A stretch of DNA of 64,000 nucleotides from Alteriqipengyuania halimionae (GTDB lineage Bacteria; Pseudomonadota; Alphaproteobacteria; Sphingomonadales; Sphingomonadaceae). The notes under the pieces were generated by a model, which saw only the letters and a list, made by a program, of their open reading frames with translations, ran no database searches and was not told the origin of the DNA. The DNA lies in contig NZ_WTYR01000001.1 in NCBI RefSeq assembly GCF_009827575.1, positions 2,733,262 to 2,797,261 of the forward strand, in the 5' to 3' direction. This document shows, piece after piece, positions 41,355 to 49,733 of the stretch. Both the position numbers and the translations under genes were made by a program. The stretch's first letter is position 1; each line of letters starts with the position of its first letter.

Positions 41355-43394
41355 ATGCTGAAATTGACCAGGGCCGCTTTGCTCGCGACCGCGTTCGTGA
41401 CCCCGCTCACGCTGGCGCAGGCGCGCGAAATGACCCCCGAAGACGTGGCCAAGATCGAAAGCGTCGGCCAGGTTGCGGTGTCGCCCGACGGCTCGCGGAT
41501 CGCCTACACCGTCGTCAGCCTGCCCGATGTCACGGCGGGCGAGAAGGATGGCAGATCGCGCCAGGAACTGATGGTCGCGTGGGAAAAGGACCAGGCCCGC
41601 GAATACCTGCCCGACGATATCAGCCCGGGTTCGGTCACTTTCTCCCCCGACGGACGGATGATCGCGTTCCGCTGGGCCAAGGATGGTGAGAAGCGCGCGG
41701 TCTGGGCGCTACCGATCGACGGCGGTGCGTATCGCAAGATCGCCGAAGTCGATGGCGCGCATGTCCGCAGCTTCGCCTTTGCGCCCGATGGCCAGTCGAT
41801 CATCCTCCTCGCCAACCCCGAGGAAGACAAGCAGCGCGAAGCCGAAGACAAGAAGGGCTTCGACGCGGTGGTGTACGAGGAAGAGAACCGGCTCAACCGC
41901 CTGTTCACCGCGCGCCTTGGCGAGGAAGTCGATGCCGAACCGCGCGAAGTGACGGTTCCGGGGTATGTCTCGGCCTTCAAGGTGTCGCCCGATGGTCGCT
42001 GGGCCGCGGTCGACAGCGCGCCGACCCCGCAGGTGGACGACAGCTATACCAAGAAGCGCGTCCACATCCTCGATCTCGCCAGCGGCAACGTCACGCGCGT
42101 GATCGAAACGCAGGGCAAGATCGACGATGTCGAGATCGCGCCCGACGGTTCGAAGCTTTCGCTGATCGCGGGCGTCGACATGAACGATCCGGCGCCCACC
42201 ACGCTCTACCTCGTCGATCCTGTTTCGGGCGCGATGACGGCGCTGAACGAAGGCGCGGACGAAGCGGCAGTCGATGCCGAATGGCTCGACGACGGGCGGC
42301 TCGCGGCGGTGATCCACACCGGCATCGCCAGCGATCTGCGGATCTATTCGGCCGACGGCTCGGTCGCGCAGCAGATCGACGGCGGCGATCTGGTGATGAC
42401 CTCGATCGAGGCGGGCGGCAACCGGATCGCGGTGCGCGCTTCCACCCCGACGCACCCGACCGAGCTCTATGTCTGGAAAGGCGCGATGTTCGAGCGCTGG
42501 ACCGACAGCAATACGTGGCTCTCTGAGATCAATTTCGGCGAACAGCGCCCCTATCGTTACACCGCGACCGACGGGACCGAGATCGAAGGCGTGCTGATCC
42601 TGCCGGTGGGCGGGGTACCGAACGGCGGCGCGCCGCTGATCCTCGACGTGCATGGCGGCCCCGAATCGCATGAATCGAACGGCTGGCTGACCGCCTATTC
42701 GGGCCCCGGACAGGTCGCGGCGGGGCAGGGCTATGCCGTGTTCCTTCCGAATTATCGCGGCTCGACCGGCTACGGCACGGCCTTCTCCAAATCGCATCAA
42801 GGCCGCTACACCGATCCCGAATTCCGCGACTTGGTCGATGCCAAGCGCGCGCTGGTTGCGGATGGCATCGCCGATCCGGATCGCACCGGCATCACCGGCG
42901 GTTCCTATGGCGGCTACGCCACGGCCTGGGGCACGACCTATTATTCGGACGAATTCGCCGCCGGCGTGATGTTCGTCGGCATTTCGAACCAGATCTCGAA
43001 ATTCGGCACCACCGACATCCCGTACGAGATGCGCAACGTCCATGCGCTGGCCTGGCCGTGGGAAGACTGGCAGAAGATGCTCGAAGTCTCGCCGATCTAC
43101 TACACCGACCGTGCCGAAACGCCGCTGCTGATCATGCATGGCGACAGCGATCCGCGCGTCTCGCCGAGCCAGAGCTACGAGCTCTATCGCTCGATCAAGG
43201 TGAGGAAGCCCGAGACCCCGGTGCGGCTGGTGCTCTATCCGGGCGAAGGCCACGGCAATTCCCGTGCTGCCTCGCGTTACGATTACAATTTGCGGATGAT
43301 GCGCTGGTTCGACACCTATCTGAAGACCGGCGACCGCGATGCCCCGCTGCCCGCGCCGCGTCCGGCGATCGAGACCGAGACGGCCGAGGACTGA
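41355..43394 (+). CDS. S9-family prolyl oligopeptidase-type peptidase, secreted
   Basis: 679 residues. Signal peptide about 1-23 (ending TLAQA). Residues 30-400 form a beta-propeller with TolB-like repeats (VSPDGSRIAYTV, FSPDGRMIAFRW, FAPDGQSIILLA). The C-terminal alpha/beta hydrolase has the nucleophile in TGGSYGGYATAWG (Ser517), Asp in MHGDSDPRVSPSQS and His in YPGEGHGN. Likely a periplasmic exopeptidase of the dipeptidyl/acylaminoacyl peptidase group. Preceded by AGGAGAGGA at 41341-41349 and followed by a good terminator. Confidence 0.93.
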   Translation: MLKLTRAALLATAFVTPLTLAQAREMTPEDVAKIESVGQVAVSPDGSRIAYTVVSLPDVTAGEKDGRSRQELMVAWEKDQAREYLPDDISPGSVTFSPDGRMIAFRWAKDGEKRAVWALPIDGGAYRKIAEVDGAHVRSFAFAPDGQSIILLANPEEDKQREAEDKKGFDAVVYEEENRLNRLFTARLGEEVDAEPREVTVPGYVSAFKVSPDGRWAAVDSAPTPQVDDSYTKKRVHILDLASGNVTRVIETQGKIDDVEIAPDGSKLSLIAGVDMNDPAPTTLYLVDPVSGAMTALNEGADEAAVDAEWLDDGRLAAVIHTGIASDLRIYSADGSVAQQIDGGDLVMTSIEAGGNRIAVRASTPTHPTELYVWKGAMFERWTDSNTWLSEINFGEQRPYRYTATDGTEIEGVLILPVGGVPNGGAPLILDVHGGPESHESNGWLTAYSGPGQVAAGQGYAVFLPNYRGSTGYGTAFSKSHQGRYTDPEFRDLVDAKRALVADGIADPDRTGITGGSYGGYATAWGTTYYSDEFAAGVMFVGISNQISKFGTTDIPYEMRNVHALAWPWEDWQKMLEVSPIYYTDRAETPLLIMHGDSDPRVSPSQSYELYRSIKVRKPETPVRLVLYPGEGHGNSRAASRYDYNLRMMRWFDTYLKTGDRDAPLPAPRPAIETETAED

Positions 43395-43417
43395 GGCTCT
43401 CGCCGATGATATCGAGG

Positions 43418-43449
43418 AAGGCGCGTTCCGGTACGGGGCGCGCCTTTTT
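43418..43449 (+). terminator. Rho-independent terminator after the S9 peptidase gene
   Basis: Eight-bp stem AAGGCGCG (43418-43425) / CGCGCCTT (43439-43446), 13-base loop, then TTT. Located 24 bases after the stop; separates the peptidase from the carotenoid cluster. Confidence 0.8.
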
Positions 43450-43488
43450 CTTTGCGCTGCGTCAATCGCTTGCATAGGCAGTCCGGGC

Positions 43489-44682
43489 ATGACCCGTCGC
43501 GCACCCCCCTCGATCGTCGACGTCGCCATCATCGGCGGTGGCCTTGCCGGAGGCCTGACTGCGCTTGCGCTCGCGCACAAGCGCCCCGAATTGCGCATCC
43601 GCCTGTTCGAACAGGGCGAAACCCTGGGCGGCAATCACCGCTGGAGCTGGTTCGAAACCGACCTCGACGCCGGCGGCAGGGCGCTGCTCGCGCCATTCAG
43701 GACCTGCCTGTGGGACGGCTACCGCGTGCGCTTCCCCGCACATGCCCGCGCGCTGGACACGCCGTACCGGTCGCTGTCGTCGCACGATTTCGACATCGGC
43801 CTGCGGCGCGAACTGCCCGAAGGAATCATCCGCTGCGGCAGTGAGGTTGCCTCGTTCGGACACGATCATGTGATGCTGGCAGGGGATGAGCGCATCCCAG
43901 CGCGGATCGTGGTCGATTGCCGCAGCGCGGCCCCGTCTGCCCATATGGCGGGTGGATGGCAGGTCTTCATGGGAAGGCATTTGCGCACGCACACGCCGCA
44001 TGGCGTCGACTTGCCGATCATCATGGATGCGACGGTCGACCAGCTGGGCGGCTATCGCTTCGTCTATGTCCTGCCGATCGGCGCGTGCGACCTGTTCGTT
44101 GAGGACACGTACTACCAGGACGAGCCCGAGCTGGACCGGTCGGCGCTTTCCGCCCGGATCGATGCCTATTGCGAGGCGCAGGGTTGGCAATACGACTGCA
44201 TCGCGCACGAAACCGGCGTCCTGCCCGTCATCACCGGCGGCGATCTCGATGCCTATCGCGAACAACAGTCCGAACCCGGCGTGGTGCTGGCGGGCGCGCG
44301 GGGCGGCTTCACCCATCCGCTGACGAGCTACACGCTGCCTTTCGCCGCCGAAACCGCGCTGGCGATTGCCGACCATGCCGATCTGCCGGGCGAGCAGCTC
44401 GCCGCGCTGGTCGAACGCAAGGCGAAGCAGCATTGGCGCGCGACCGCATTTTACCGCCTGCTCGGCCGGATGCTGTTCCAGGCCGCCGAACCCGAACAGC
44501 GCGTGCGCGTGTTCGAACGCTTCTACACCCTCTCGCCCGACCTCATCGAGCGGTTCTATGCCGGGCGTTCGAGCCTGGCAGACAAGGCACGGATCCTGAT
44601 CGACAAACCGCCGGTCCCCGTGTCGCGAGCGATCCCGGCCTTGCTTTCCAGTGGCCGTCCGATGCAAGGAAATCCGCAATGA
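43489..44682 (+). CDS. crtY: Lycopene beta-cyclase
   Basis: 397 residues; converts lycopene to beta-carotene through gamma-carotene. The N-terminal dinucleotide-binding motif is VDVAIIGGGLAGGLTALAL, followed by the cyclase-specific GGNHRWSWFETDL. Other CrtY landmarks are PYRSLSSHDFD, GGYRFVYVLPI, FVEDTYY and GARGGFTHPLTSYTLPFA. I chose the ATG at 43489, directly before the Rossmann fold; the frame is open upstream through the terminator. Its TGA overlaps the crtI ATG. First gene of the crtY-crtI-LOG-crtB cluster. Confidence 0.94.
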   Translation: MTRRAPPSIVDVAIIGGGLAGGLTALALAHKRPELRIRLFEQGETLGGNHRWSWFETDLDAGGRALLAPFRTCLWDGYRVRFPAHARALDTPYRSLSSHDFDIGLRRELPEGIIRCGSEVASFGHDHVMLAGDERIPARIVVDCRSAAPSAHMAGGWQVFMGRHLRTHTPHGVDLPIIMDATVDQLGGYRFVYVLPIGACDLFVEDTYYQDEPELDRSALSARIDAYCEAQGWQYDCIAHETGVLPVITGGDLDAYREQQSEPGVVLAGARGGFTHPLTSYTLPFAAETALAIADHADLPGEQLAALVERKAKQHWRATAFYRLLGRMLFQAAEPEQRVRVFERFYTLSPDLIERFYAGRSSLADKARILIDKPPVPVSRAIPALLSSGRPMQGNPQ

Positions 44683-46223
44683 ATGCCCCCGCTTCCATAG
44701 AGACCTCGCCGCGCATCCCCGCCCCCACCGGCAAGACCGCCTGCGTCGTCGGCGCGGGCTTCGGCGGGCTGGCGCTGGCGATCCGGCTGCAATCGGCGGG
44801 CATCGCCACCACCGTGGTCGAAGGTCGCGACAAACCCGGCGGGCGGGCGTATTTCTGGGAGAAGGAAACCGATCGCGGGACCTTCACCTTCGATGCCGGC
44901 CCGACCGTGATCACCGATCCCGATTGCCTGCGCGAATTGTGGGGCCTGACCGGCCACGACATGGCCGAAGACGTCGAATTGAAAGAAGTCTCCCCCTTCT
45001 ACCGGCTCAACTGGCCCGACGGGACCAATTTCGACTATTCGAACGACGAAGCGCATCTACGTGCCGAGATCAACCGCGTCGCCCCGGGCGATGTCGGCGG
45101 GTACGAGGAATTCCTCGATTACTCGGCCCGCGTGTTCGAGGAAGGCTACGTCAAGCTCGGCCATGTGCCGTTCCTCGATTTCAAGTCGATGCTCAAGGCC
45201 GCGCCCGCATTGGTCAAGAACCAGGCGTGGAACAGCGTCTACGCGATGGTCTCGAAGTATATCGAGAGCGAGAAATTGCGCGAGGCGCTGTCCTTCCACA
45301 CGCTGCTGGTGGGCGGCAATCCGATGGAAACCAGCTCGATCTACGCGCTGATCCACAAGCTCGAAAAAGACGGCGGCGTGTGGTGGGCGATGGGCGGCAC
45401 CAATCGCCTCGTCGCCGGCATGGTCCGGCATTTCGAGCGGATCGGCGGCACCGTGCGGCTGGGCGATCCGGTCGAGCGGGTGACGACGATGGGTGATCAC
45501 GTCCGCGGGGTCGAAACCGCGAGCGGATGGAGCGGCCAGTTCGATGCGGTCGCGTCCAATGCCGACATCATGCACTCCTATCGCGACCTGCTGGGCGACA
45601 ATGTGCGCGGCCAGCAATACGCGGCGAAGCTGGCGAAGAAGCGGTTCAGCCCCAGCCTGTTCGTGGTCCATTTCGGGATCGAGGGCGCATGGCCGGGCAT
45701 CCCGCACCACATGATCCTGTTCGGTCCGCGCTATCGCGGGCTGCTCGAAGACATCTACAAGCACGGCGTGCTGCCGCGCGATTTCTCGATCTATCTCCAC
45801 CATCCCAGCGTCAGCGATCCGTCGATGGCGCCCGAGGGCATGAGCACCTTCTACGCGCTGGTGCCGGTCGCGCATCAGGGCAAGCTGCCGATCGACTGGG
45901 ACGAGATGGGACCGGAGCTCGAAGCGCGGATCCTGGCCGAGCTGGAACGTCGCCTGATCCCCGGCCTGTCGGAGCGGATCGTGACCAAGTTCTCCTACGC
46001 GCCGAAAGACTTCGCGCAGGATCTCAACGCGCATATGGGCAGCGCCTTCAGCCTCGAACCGATCCTGACGCAAAGCGCCTGGTTCCGCGGCCACAACCGC
46101 GACGACGTGCTGAAAAATTTCTACCTGGTGGGCGCGGGCACGCATCCGGGCGCGGGCATCCCCGGCGTCGTCGGCAGCGCCAAGGCCACCGCAGGACTGA
46201 TGCTGGAGGATTTGGCGGTATGA
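44679..46223 (+). CDS. crtI: Phytoene desaturase
   Basis: 514 residues; bacterial CrtI, which takes phytoene to lycopene in four dehydrogenations with FAD. N-terminal CVVGAGFGGLALAIRLQSAG and DKPGGRAYFWEKE bind FAD; the C-terminal signature FYLVGAGTHPGAGIPGVVGS plus AKATAGLMLEDL is the CrtI hallmark. The ATG at 44679 overlaps the crtY stop and has AAGGA at 44667-44670. The stop overlaps the LOG gene start. Confidence 0.96.
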   Translation: MNAPASIETSPRIPAPTGKTACVVGAGFGGLALAIRLQSAGIATTVVEGRDKPGGRAYFWEKETDRGTFTFDAGPTVITDPDCLRELWGLTGHDMAEDVELKEVSPFYRLNWPDGTNFDYSNDEAHLRAEINRVAPGDVGGYEEFLDYSARVFEEGYVKLGHVPFLDFKSMLKAAPALVKNQAWNSVYAMVSKYIESEKLREALSFHTLLVGGNPMETSSIYALIHKLEKDGGVWWAMGGTNRLVAGMVRHFERIGGTVRLGDPVERVTTMGDHVRGVETASGWSGQFDAVASNADIMHSYRDLLGDNVRGQQYAAKLAKKRFSPSLFVVHFGIEGAWPGIPHHMILFGPRYRGLLEDIYKHGVLPRDFSIYLHHPSVSDPSMAPEGMSTFYALVPVAHQGKLPIDWDEMGPELEARILAELERRLIPGLSERIVTKFSYAPKDFAQDLNAHMGSAFSLEPILTQSAWFRGHNRDDVLKNFYLVGAGTHPGAGIPGVVGSAKATAGLMLEDLAV

Positions 46224-46801
46224 AGCGCCTCGCCGTTTATTGCGGATCGGCCACGCCGGCCGATGCGCGCTATATCGAGCTGGCCCGCGAGGTCGGTCGC
46301 ACGCTGGCCGAGCGCGGCATCGGCGTCGTCTATGGCGGCGGCCGGCTCGGGCTGATGGGCGCGGTGGCGGACAGCGCGCTGGAGGCTGGCGGCGAAGTGA
46401 TCGGGGTGATCCCCGAAGCGCTGGTCGGCTCCGAAGTCGCGCATACCGGCTGTACCAGCCTCGAAGTCGTGCCCGGCATGCATGAGCGCAAGAAAGCCTT
46501 CACCGATCTGTCGGCCGGGTTCGTCACGATCCCCGGCGGGGTCGGTACGATGGACGAACTGTGGGAGGCGGTCAGCTGGGCGCAACTGGGCTATCATAAC
46601 AGCCCCGTCGGCCTGCTCAACGCGTTCGGCTTTTATGACGGCCTGCTCGAATTCAATGCCAAGATGATCGAGGTGGGTTTCATCCGCCCCGCGCACCAGG
46701 GCATCATCGTCGCGCGCGAGACGATCGCGGAACTCTTGCAGGCGATGGCGGATTATGAACCCCATACGCCCATTTTCGCGATGAAGGCAGACGACCTCTG
46801 A
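46220..46801 (+). CDS. LOG-family cytokinin riboside 5'-monophosphate phosphoribohydrolase-like protein
   Basis: 193 residues. The LOG signatures are YGGGRLGLMGAVA and PGGVGTMDELWE (about 105-116), plus the Arg-Lys pair in GMHERKKAF. LOG enzymes release free N6-modified adenine from nucleotide monophosphates; bacterial members (e.g. YvdD type) also act on AMP. It is embedded between crtI (ATGA overlap) and crtB, an arrangement that recurs in related bacteria, but no carotenoid role is known. No prenyl-AMP (ipt-type) synthase is in the window. Confidence 0.92.
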   Translation: MKRLAVYCGSATPADARYIELAREVGRTLAERGIGVVYGGGRLGLMGAVADSALEAGGEVIGVIPEALVGSEVAHTGCTSLEVVPGMHERKKAFTDLSAGFVTIPGGVGTMDELWEAVSWAQLGYHNSPVGLLNAFGFYDGLLEFNAKMIEVGFIRPAHQGIIVARETIAELLQAMADYEPHTPIFAMKADDL

Positions 46802-46884
46802 AACGGCCTCGACTCCTAGCCCCCTCCCGGATCATCAAGAAAACGCCCACCTCCAAGGGGGGCGGGCGCAATCGCGACTATCTG

Positions 46885-47817
46885 GTGTCCGAATCCTATT
46901 ACGCGATCGCCGAGGGATCGAAGAGCTTCGCCTTCGCCTCGCTGCTGTTCGATCGCGACACCCGCCAGCGCGCCTGGCTGCTCTATCACTGGTGCCGCCG
47001 GTGCGACGATCTGGCCGACGGGCAGGAGCTGGGCGGCGAGATGGCGGAAGTCCATAACGTCAAGGAAGCCGAGGACACGGTCCAGGGCATCCGCGCGCTC
47101 ACCCGCCGCTCGCTCGACGGGCAGCCGACGCTCGATCTGGCATTCGACAGTTTCGGCATGGTCGCCGCCGAAGTCGGGCTGACAATGGACATGGCGAACG
47201 ATGTCATCGCGGGCTTTTCGCTCGATGCGCAGGGCTGGCAGCCGCGCAGCGAGCCCGAAATGATGCGCTATTGCTATCACGTTGCAGGCGCCGTGGGCGT
47301 GATGATGGCCAAGGTCATGCAGGCCCCGAACGACAGCTGGGTGTATGACCGGGCGTGCGATCTGGGCCTTGCCTTCCAGCTTGCCAATATCGCGCGCGAC
47401 ATCGTGGACGACGACGCCGCCGGGCGCTGCTATCTGCCGCAGGAATGGCTCGCCGAGGCCGATATCAAGCCCGGGGAACACGCCAAGCCGCACAACAGGT
47501 TCAAGCTCGCCGCGGTGGCGGTGCGGCTGGTCTCGCTGATGGACCTTTACGCCGATGCGGCGCGGCTGGGCGCGGCCAAGCTTTCCTTCCGCAGCCGCTG
47601 GGCGGTCCTGTCGGCCACGCGGATCTACACCGCCATCGGCCACAAGGTGCTCGATCGCGGGCAGCTCGCGTGGAACAAGCGGGTGACGATCGGCAAATTC
47701 GCCAAGCTGGGCCACGTAATCGCGGCGTTCTGGGAAGCGCTGGTCAACCGGCCAGACCAGCCCGAACACATGCCCCCCTACACCCGCGAAGACCTGCGCC
47801 CGCTCAAGGGCTGGTGA
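46885..47817 (+). CDS. crtB: Phytoene synthase
   Basis: 310 residues; condenses two geranylgeranyl diphosphates into phytoene. Both Asp-rich sites are present: CRRCDDLADGQ and ANIARDIVDDDAAGRCYLPQ, with FAFASLLFDRDTRQRAWLLY at the start. The start is uncertain: a GTG at 46885 gives a suitable N terminus, but the best purine-rich site (AAGGGGGG at 46856) is 20 or more bases away, and the frame is open upstream. Supplies the substrate for crtI. Only a 47-base gap separates it from the carboxylase gene. Confidence 0.93.
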   Translation: MSESYYAIAEGSKSFAFASLLFDRDTRQRAWLLYHWCRRCDDLADGQELGGEMAEVHNVKEAEDTVQGIRALTRRSLDGQPTLDLAFDSFGMVAAEVGLTMDMANDVIAGFSLDAQGWQPRSEPEMMRYCYHVAGAVGVMMAKVMQAPNDSWVYDRACDLGLAFQLANIARDIVDDDAAGRCYLPQEWLAEADIKPGEHAKPHNRFKLAAVAVRLVSLMDLYADAARLGAAKLSFRSRWAVLSATRIYTAIGHKVLDRGQLAWNKRVTIGKFAKLGHVIAAFWEALVNRPDQPEHMPPYTREDLRPLKGW

Positions 47818-47864
47818 GGCGCGCTCGCTTGATGCGTGCGGTGCTTGGCGCTAGCGCAGCGGGC

Positions 47865-49733
47865 ATGATCCAGAAGCTCCTGATCGCCAATCGCGGCGAA
47901 ATCGCCTGCCGCATCATCCGCACCGCGCGTGAGATGGGTATCGCCACCGTCGCGGTCTATTCCGATGCCGACGCCAAGGCGCTGCATGTGCGCTCTGCCG
48001 ACGAGGCGGTGCATATCGGGCCGTCGCCCGCCGCCGAAAGCTATCTCGTGGGCGAGAAGATCATCGCCGCCGCGAAAGAAACCGGCGCAGAGGCGATCCA
48101 CCCGGGCTATGGATTCCTGTCCGAGAACGCCGAGTTTGCCGAGGCGGTGCAGGACGCCGGGCTGATCTGGGTCGGCGCGCCTCCGTCCTCGATCCGCGCG
48201 ATGGGCCTGAAGGATGCCGCCAAGAAGCTGATGCGCGAGGCGGGCGTGCCCGTGACGCCGGGCTATGATGGCGACGACCAGAGCGCAGACCGCCTGAAGC
48301 AGGAGGCCGATGCGATCGGCTATCCCGTGCTGATCAAGGCAGTCGCAGGCGGCGGCGGCAAGGGCATGCGCAAGGTCGATGCCGAGGGCGACTTCCTCTC
48401 CGCGCTCGAATCGTGCCGCCGCGAGGCGAAGGCCAGCTTCGGCAATGACGACGTGATCCTCGAGAAGTGGATCACCTCGCCGCGCCATATCGAGGTGCAG
48501 GTGTTCGGCGACAGCCACGGCAATGTCGTCCACCTGTTCGAACGCGACTGCTCGCTCCAGCGCCGCCACCAGAAAGTGATCGAGGAAGCGCCCGCGCCCG
48601 GCATGGACGAGGCCACCCGCGAAGAGATATGCACCGCCGCCGTGCGCGCCGGCAAGGCGGTCGATTACGAGGGCGCGGGCACGATCGAATTCATCGCCGA
48701 TGCTTCGGAAGGGCTGCGGGCGGATCGCATCTTCTTCATGGAGATGAACACCCGTTTGCAGGTCGAGCATCCGGTGACCGAGGAAATCACCGGCGTCGAC
48801 CTGGTAGAGTGGCAGCTGCGCGTTGCGGGCGGGGAGGCGATCCCGCTGAAGCAAGACGAGCTGAGCATCGACGGCTGGGCGATCGAAGCGCGGCTCTATG
48901 CCGAAGACCCCTCAAGCGGATTTCTGCCGAGCACCGGAGCGCTCGACTGGCTCGATCTTGGAGTGGAAGGCCGGATCGAAACCGGAGTCGAGGAAGGCGA
49001 CGAGATTTCGCCGTTCTATGATCCGATGATCGCCAAGCTGGTGGCGTGGGGCGAGGATCGTGACGATGCGCTCGACCTGCTGGTCGAGATGGCCGAAACG
49101 ACCGAGGTCTGGCCGGTCCGCACCAATGCCGCCTTTGTTGCCAATGCCCTGTCCGACAACGATTTCGTGGCCGAACGTCTGGACACCGGCTTTATCGCCG
49201 CCAAGGGCGATGCCCTGATTCCGTCCGACAAGCCCGATGATGCGGTGCTGCGCGGCGCGGCTCGCATTGCGATGGTCGCCAATGACGACCAGCCGCAGGA
49301 TCTGGCAGGCTTCCGCCTTAATCGTTCACCGCGTCACGCCGTTGCCCTGTCCCATCGCGGTGAGGTGAAGACGGTCGAGCTGGACGATACGCCGTTTGAG
49401 CCATCGCTGACGGGTTTTGCCGAAGGTACGCGCATCGTCGTATTCGACAATGGCAGTGCATTCGGCTTCGACACCGAGACACGCGATTCGGGTGCGGCAA
49501 CGGCAGGTGACGGCGCGATCCTCGCGCCCATGCCGGGCAAGGTCATCGCGGTCGATGTGGCCGAGGGCGATGCGGTCACTGCGGGCCAGCGCCTCATGGT
49601 GCTCGAGGCGATGAAGATGGAGCACGCGCTCACCGCGCCGTTCGACGGGACCGTGACCGATCTTGCCGCTGCGACAGGCGGTCAGGTTCAGGTCGACGCA
49701 GTATTGTGCGTGGTGGAGCCTTCGGCCGACTAG
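47865..49733 (+). CDS. Biotin-containing acyl-CoA carboxylase alpha subunit (probably 3-methylcrotonyl-CoA or acetyl/propionyl-CoA)
   Basis: 622 residues. Biotin carboxylase domain (about 1-445): KLLIANRGEIACRIIRTARE, ATP-grasp loop VAGGGGKGMRKV, EMNTRLQVEHPVTEEITG. Then a middle linker and a C-terminal biotinyl domain with MVLEAMKMEHAL, Lys584 being the biotin site. Resembles the MccA/AtuF group; together with the isovaleryl-CoA dehydrogenase at the left edge it may serve leucine breakdown, but no beta subunit is here, so substrate is not settled. ATG 47865 chosen over ATG 47832, which would add MRAVLGASAAG. Confidence 0.9.
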   Translation: MIQKLLIANRGEIACRIIRTAREMGIATVAVYSDADAKALHVRSADEAVHIGPSPAAESYLVGEKIIAAAKETGAEAIHPGYGFLSENAEFAEAVQDAGLIWVGAPPSSIRAMGLKDAAKKLMREAGVPVTPGYDGDDQSADRLKQEADAIGYPVLIKAVAGGGGKGMRKVDAEGDFLSALESCRREAKASFGNDDVILEKWITSPRHIEVQVFGDSHGNVVHLFERDCSLQRRHQKVIEEAPAPGMDEATREEICTAAVRAGKAVDYEGAGTIEFIADASEGLRADRIFFMEMNTRLQVEHPVTEEITGVDLVEWQLRVAGGEAIPLKQDELSIDGWAIEARLYAEDPSSGFLPSTGALDWLDLGVEGRIETGVEEGDEISPFYDPMIAKLVAWGEDRDDALDLLVEMAETTEVWPVRTNAAFVANALSDNDFVAERLDTGFIAAKGDALIPSDKPDDAVLRGAARIAMVANDDQPQDLAGFRLNRSPRHAVALSHRGEVKTVELDDTPFEPSLTGFAEGTRIVVFDNGSAFGFDTETRDSGAATAGDGAILAPMPGKVIAVDVAEGDAVTAGQRLMVLEAMKMEHALTAPFDGTVTDLAAATGGQVQVDAVLCVVEPSAD

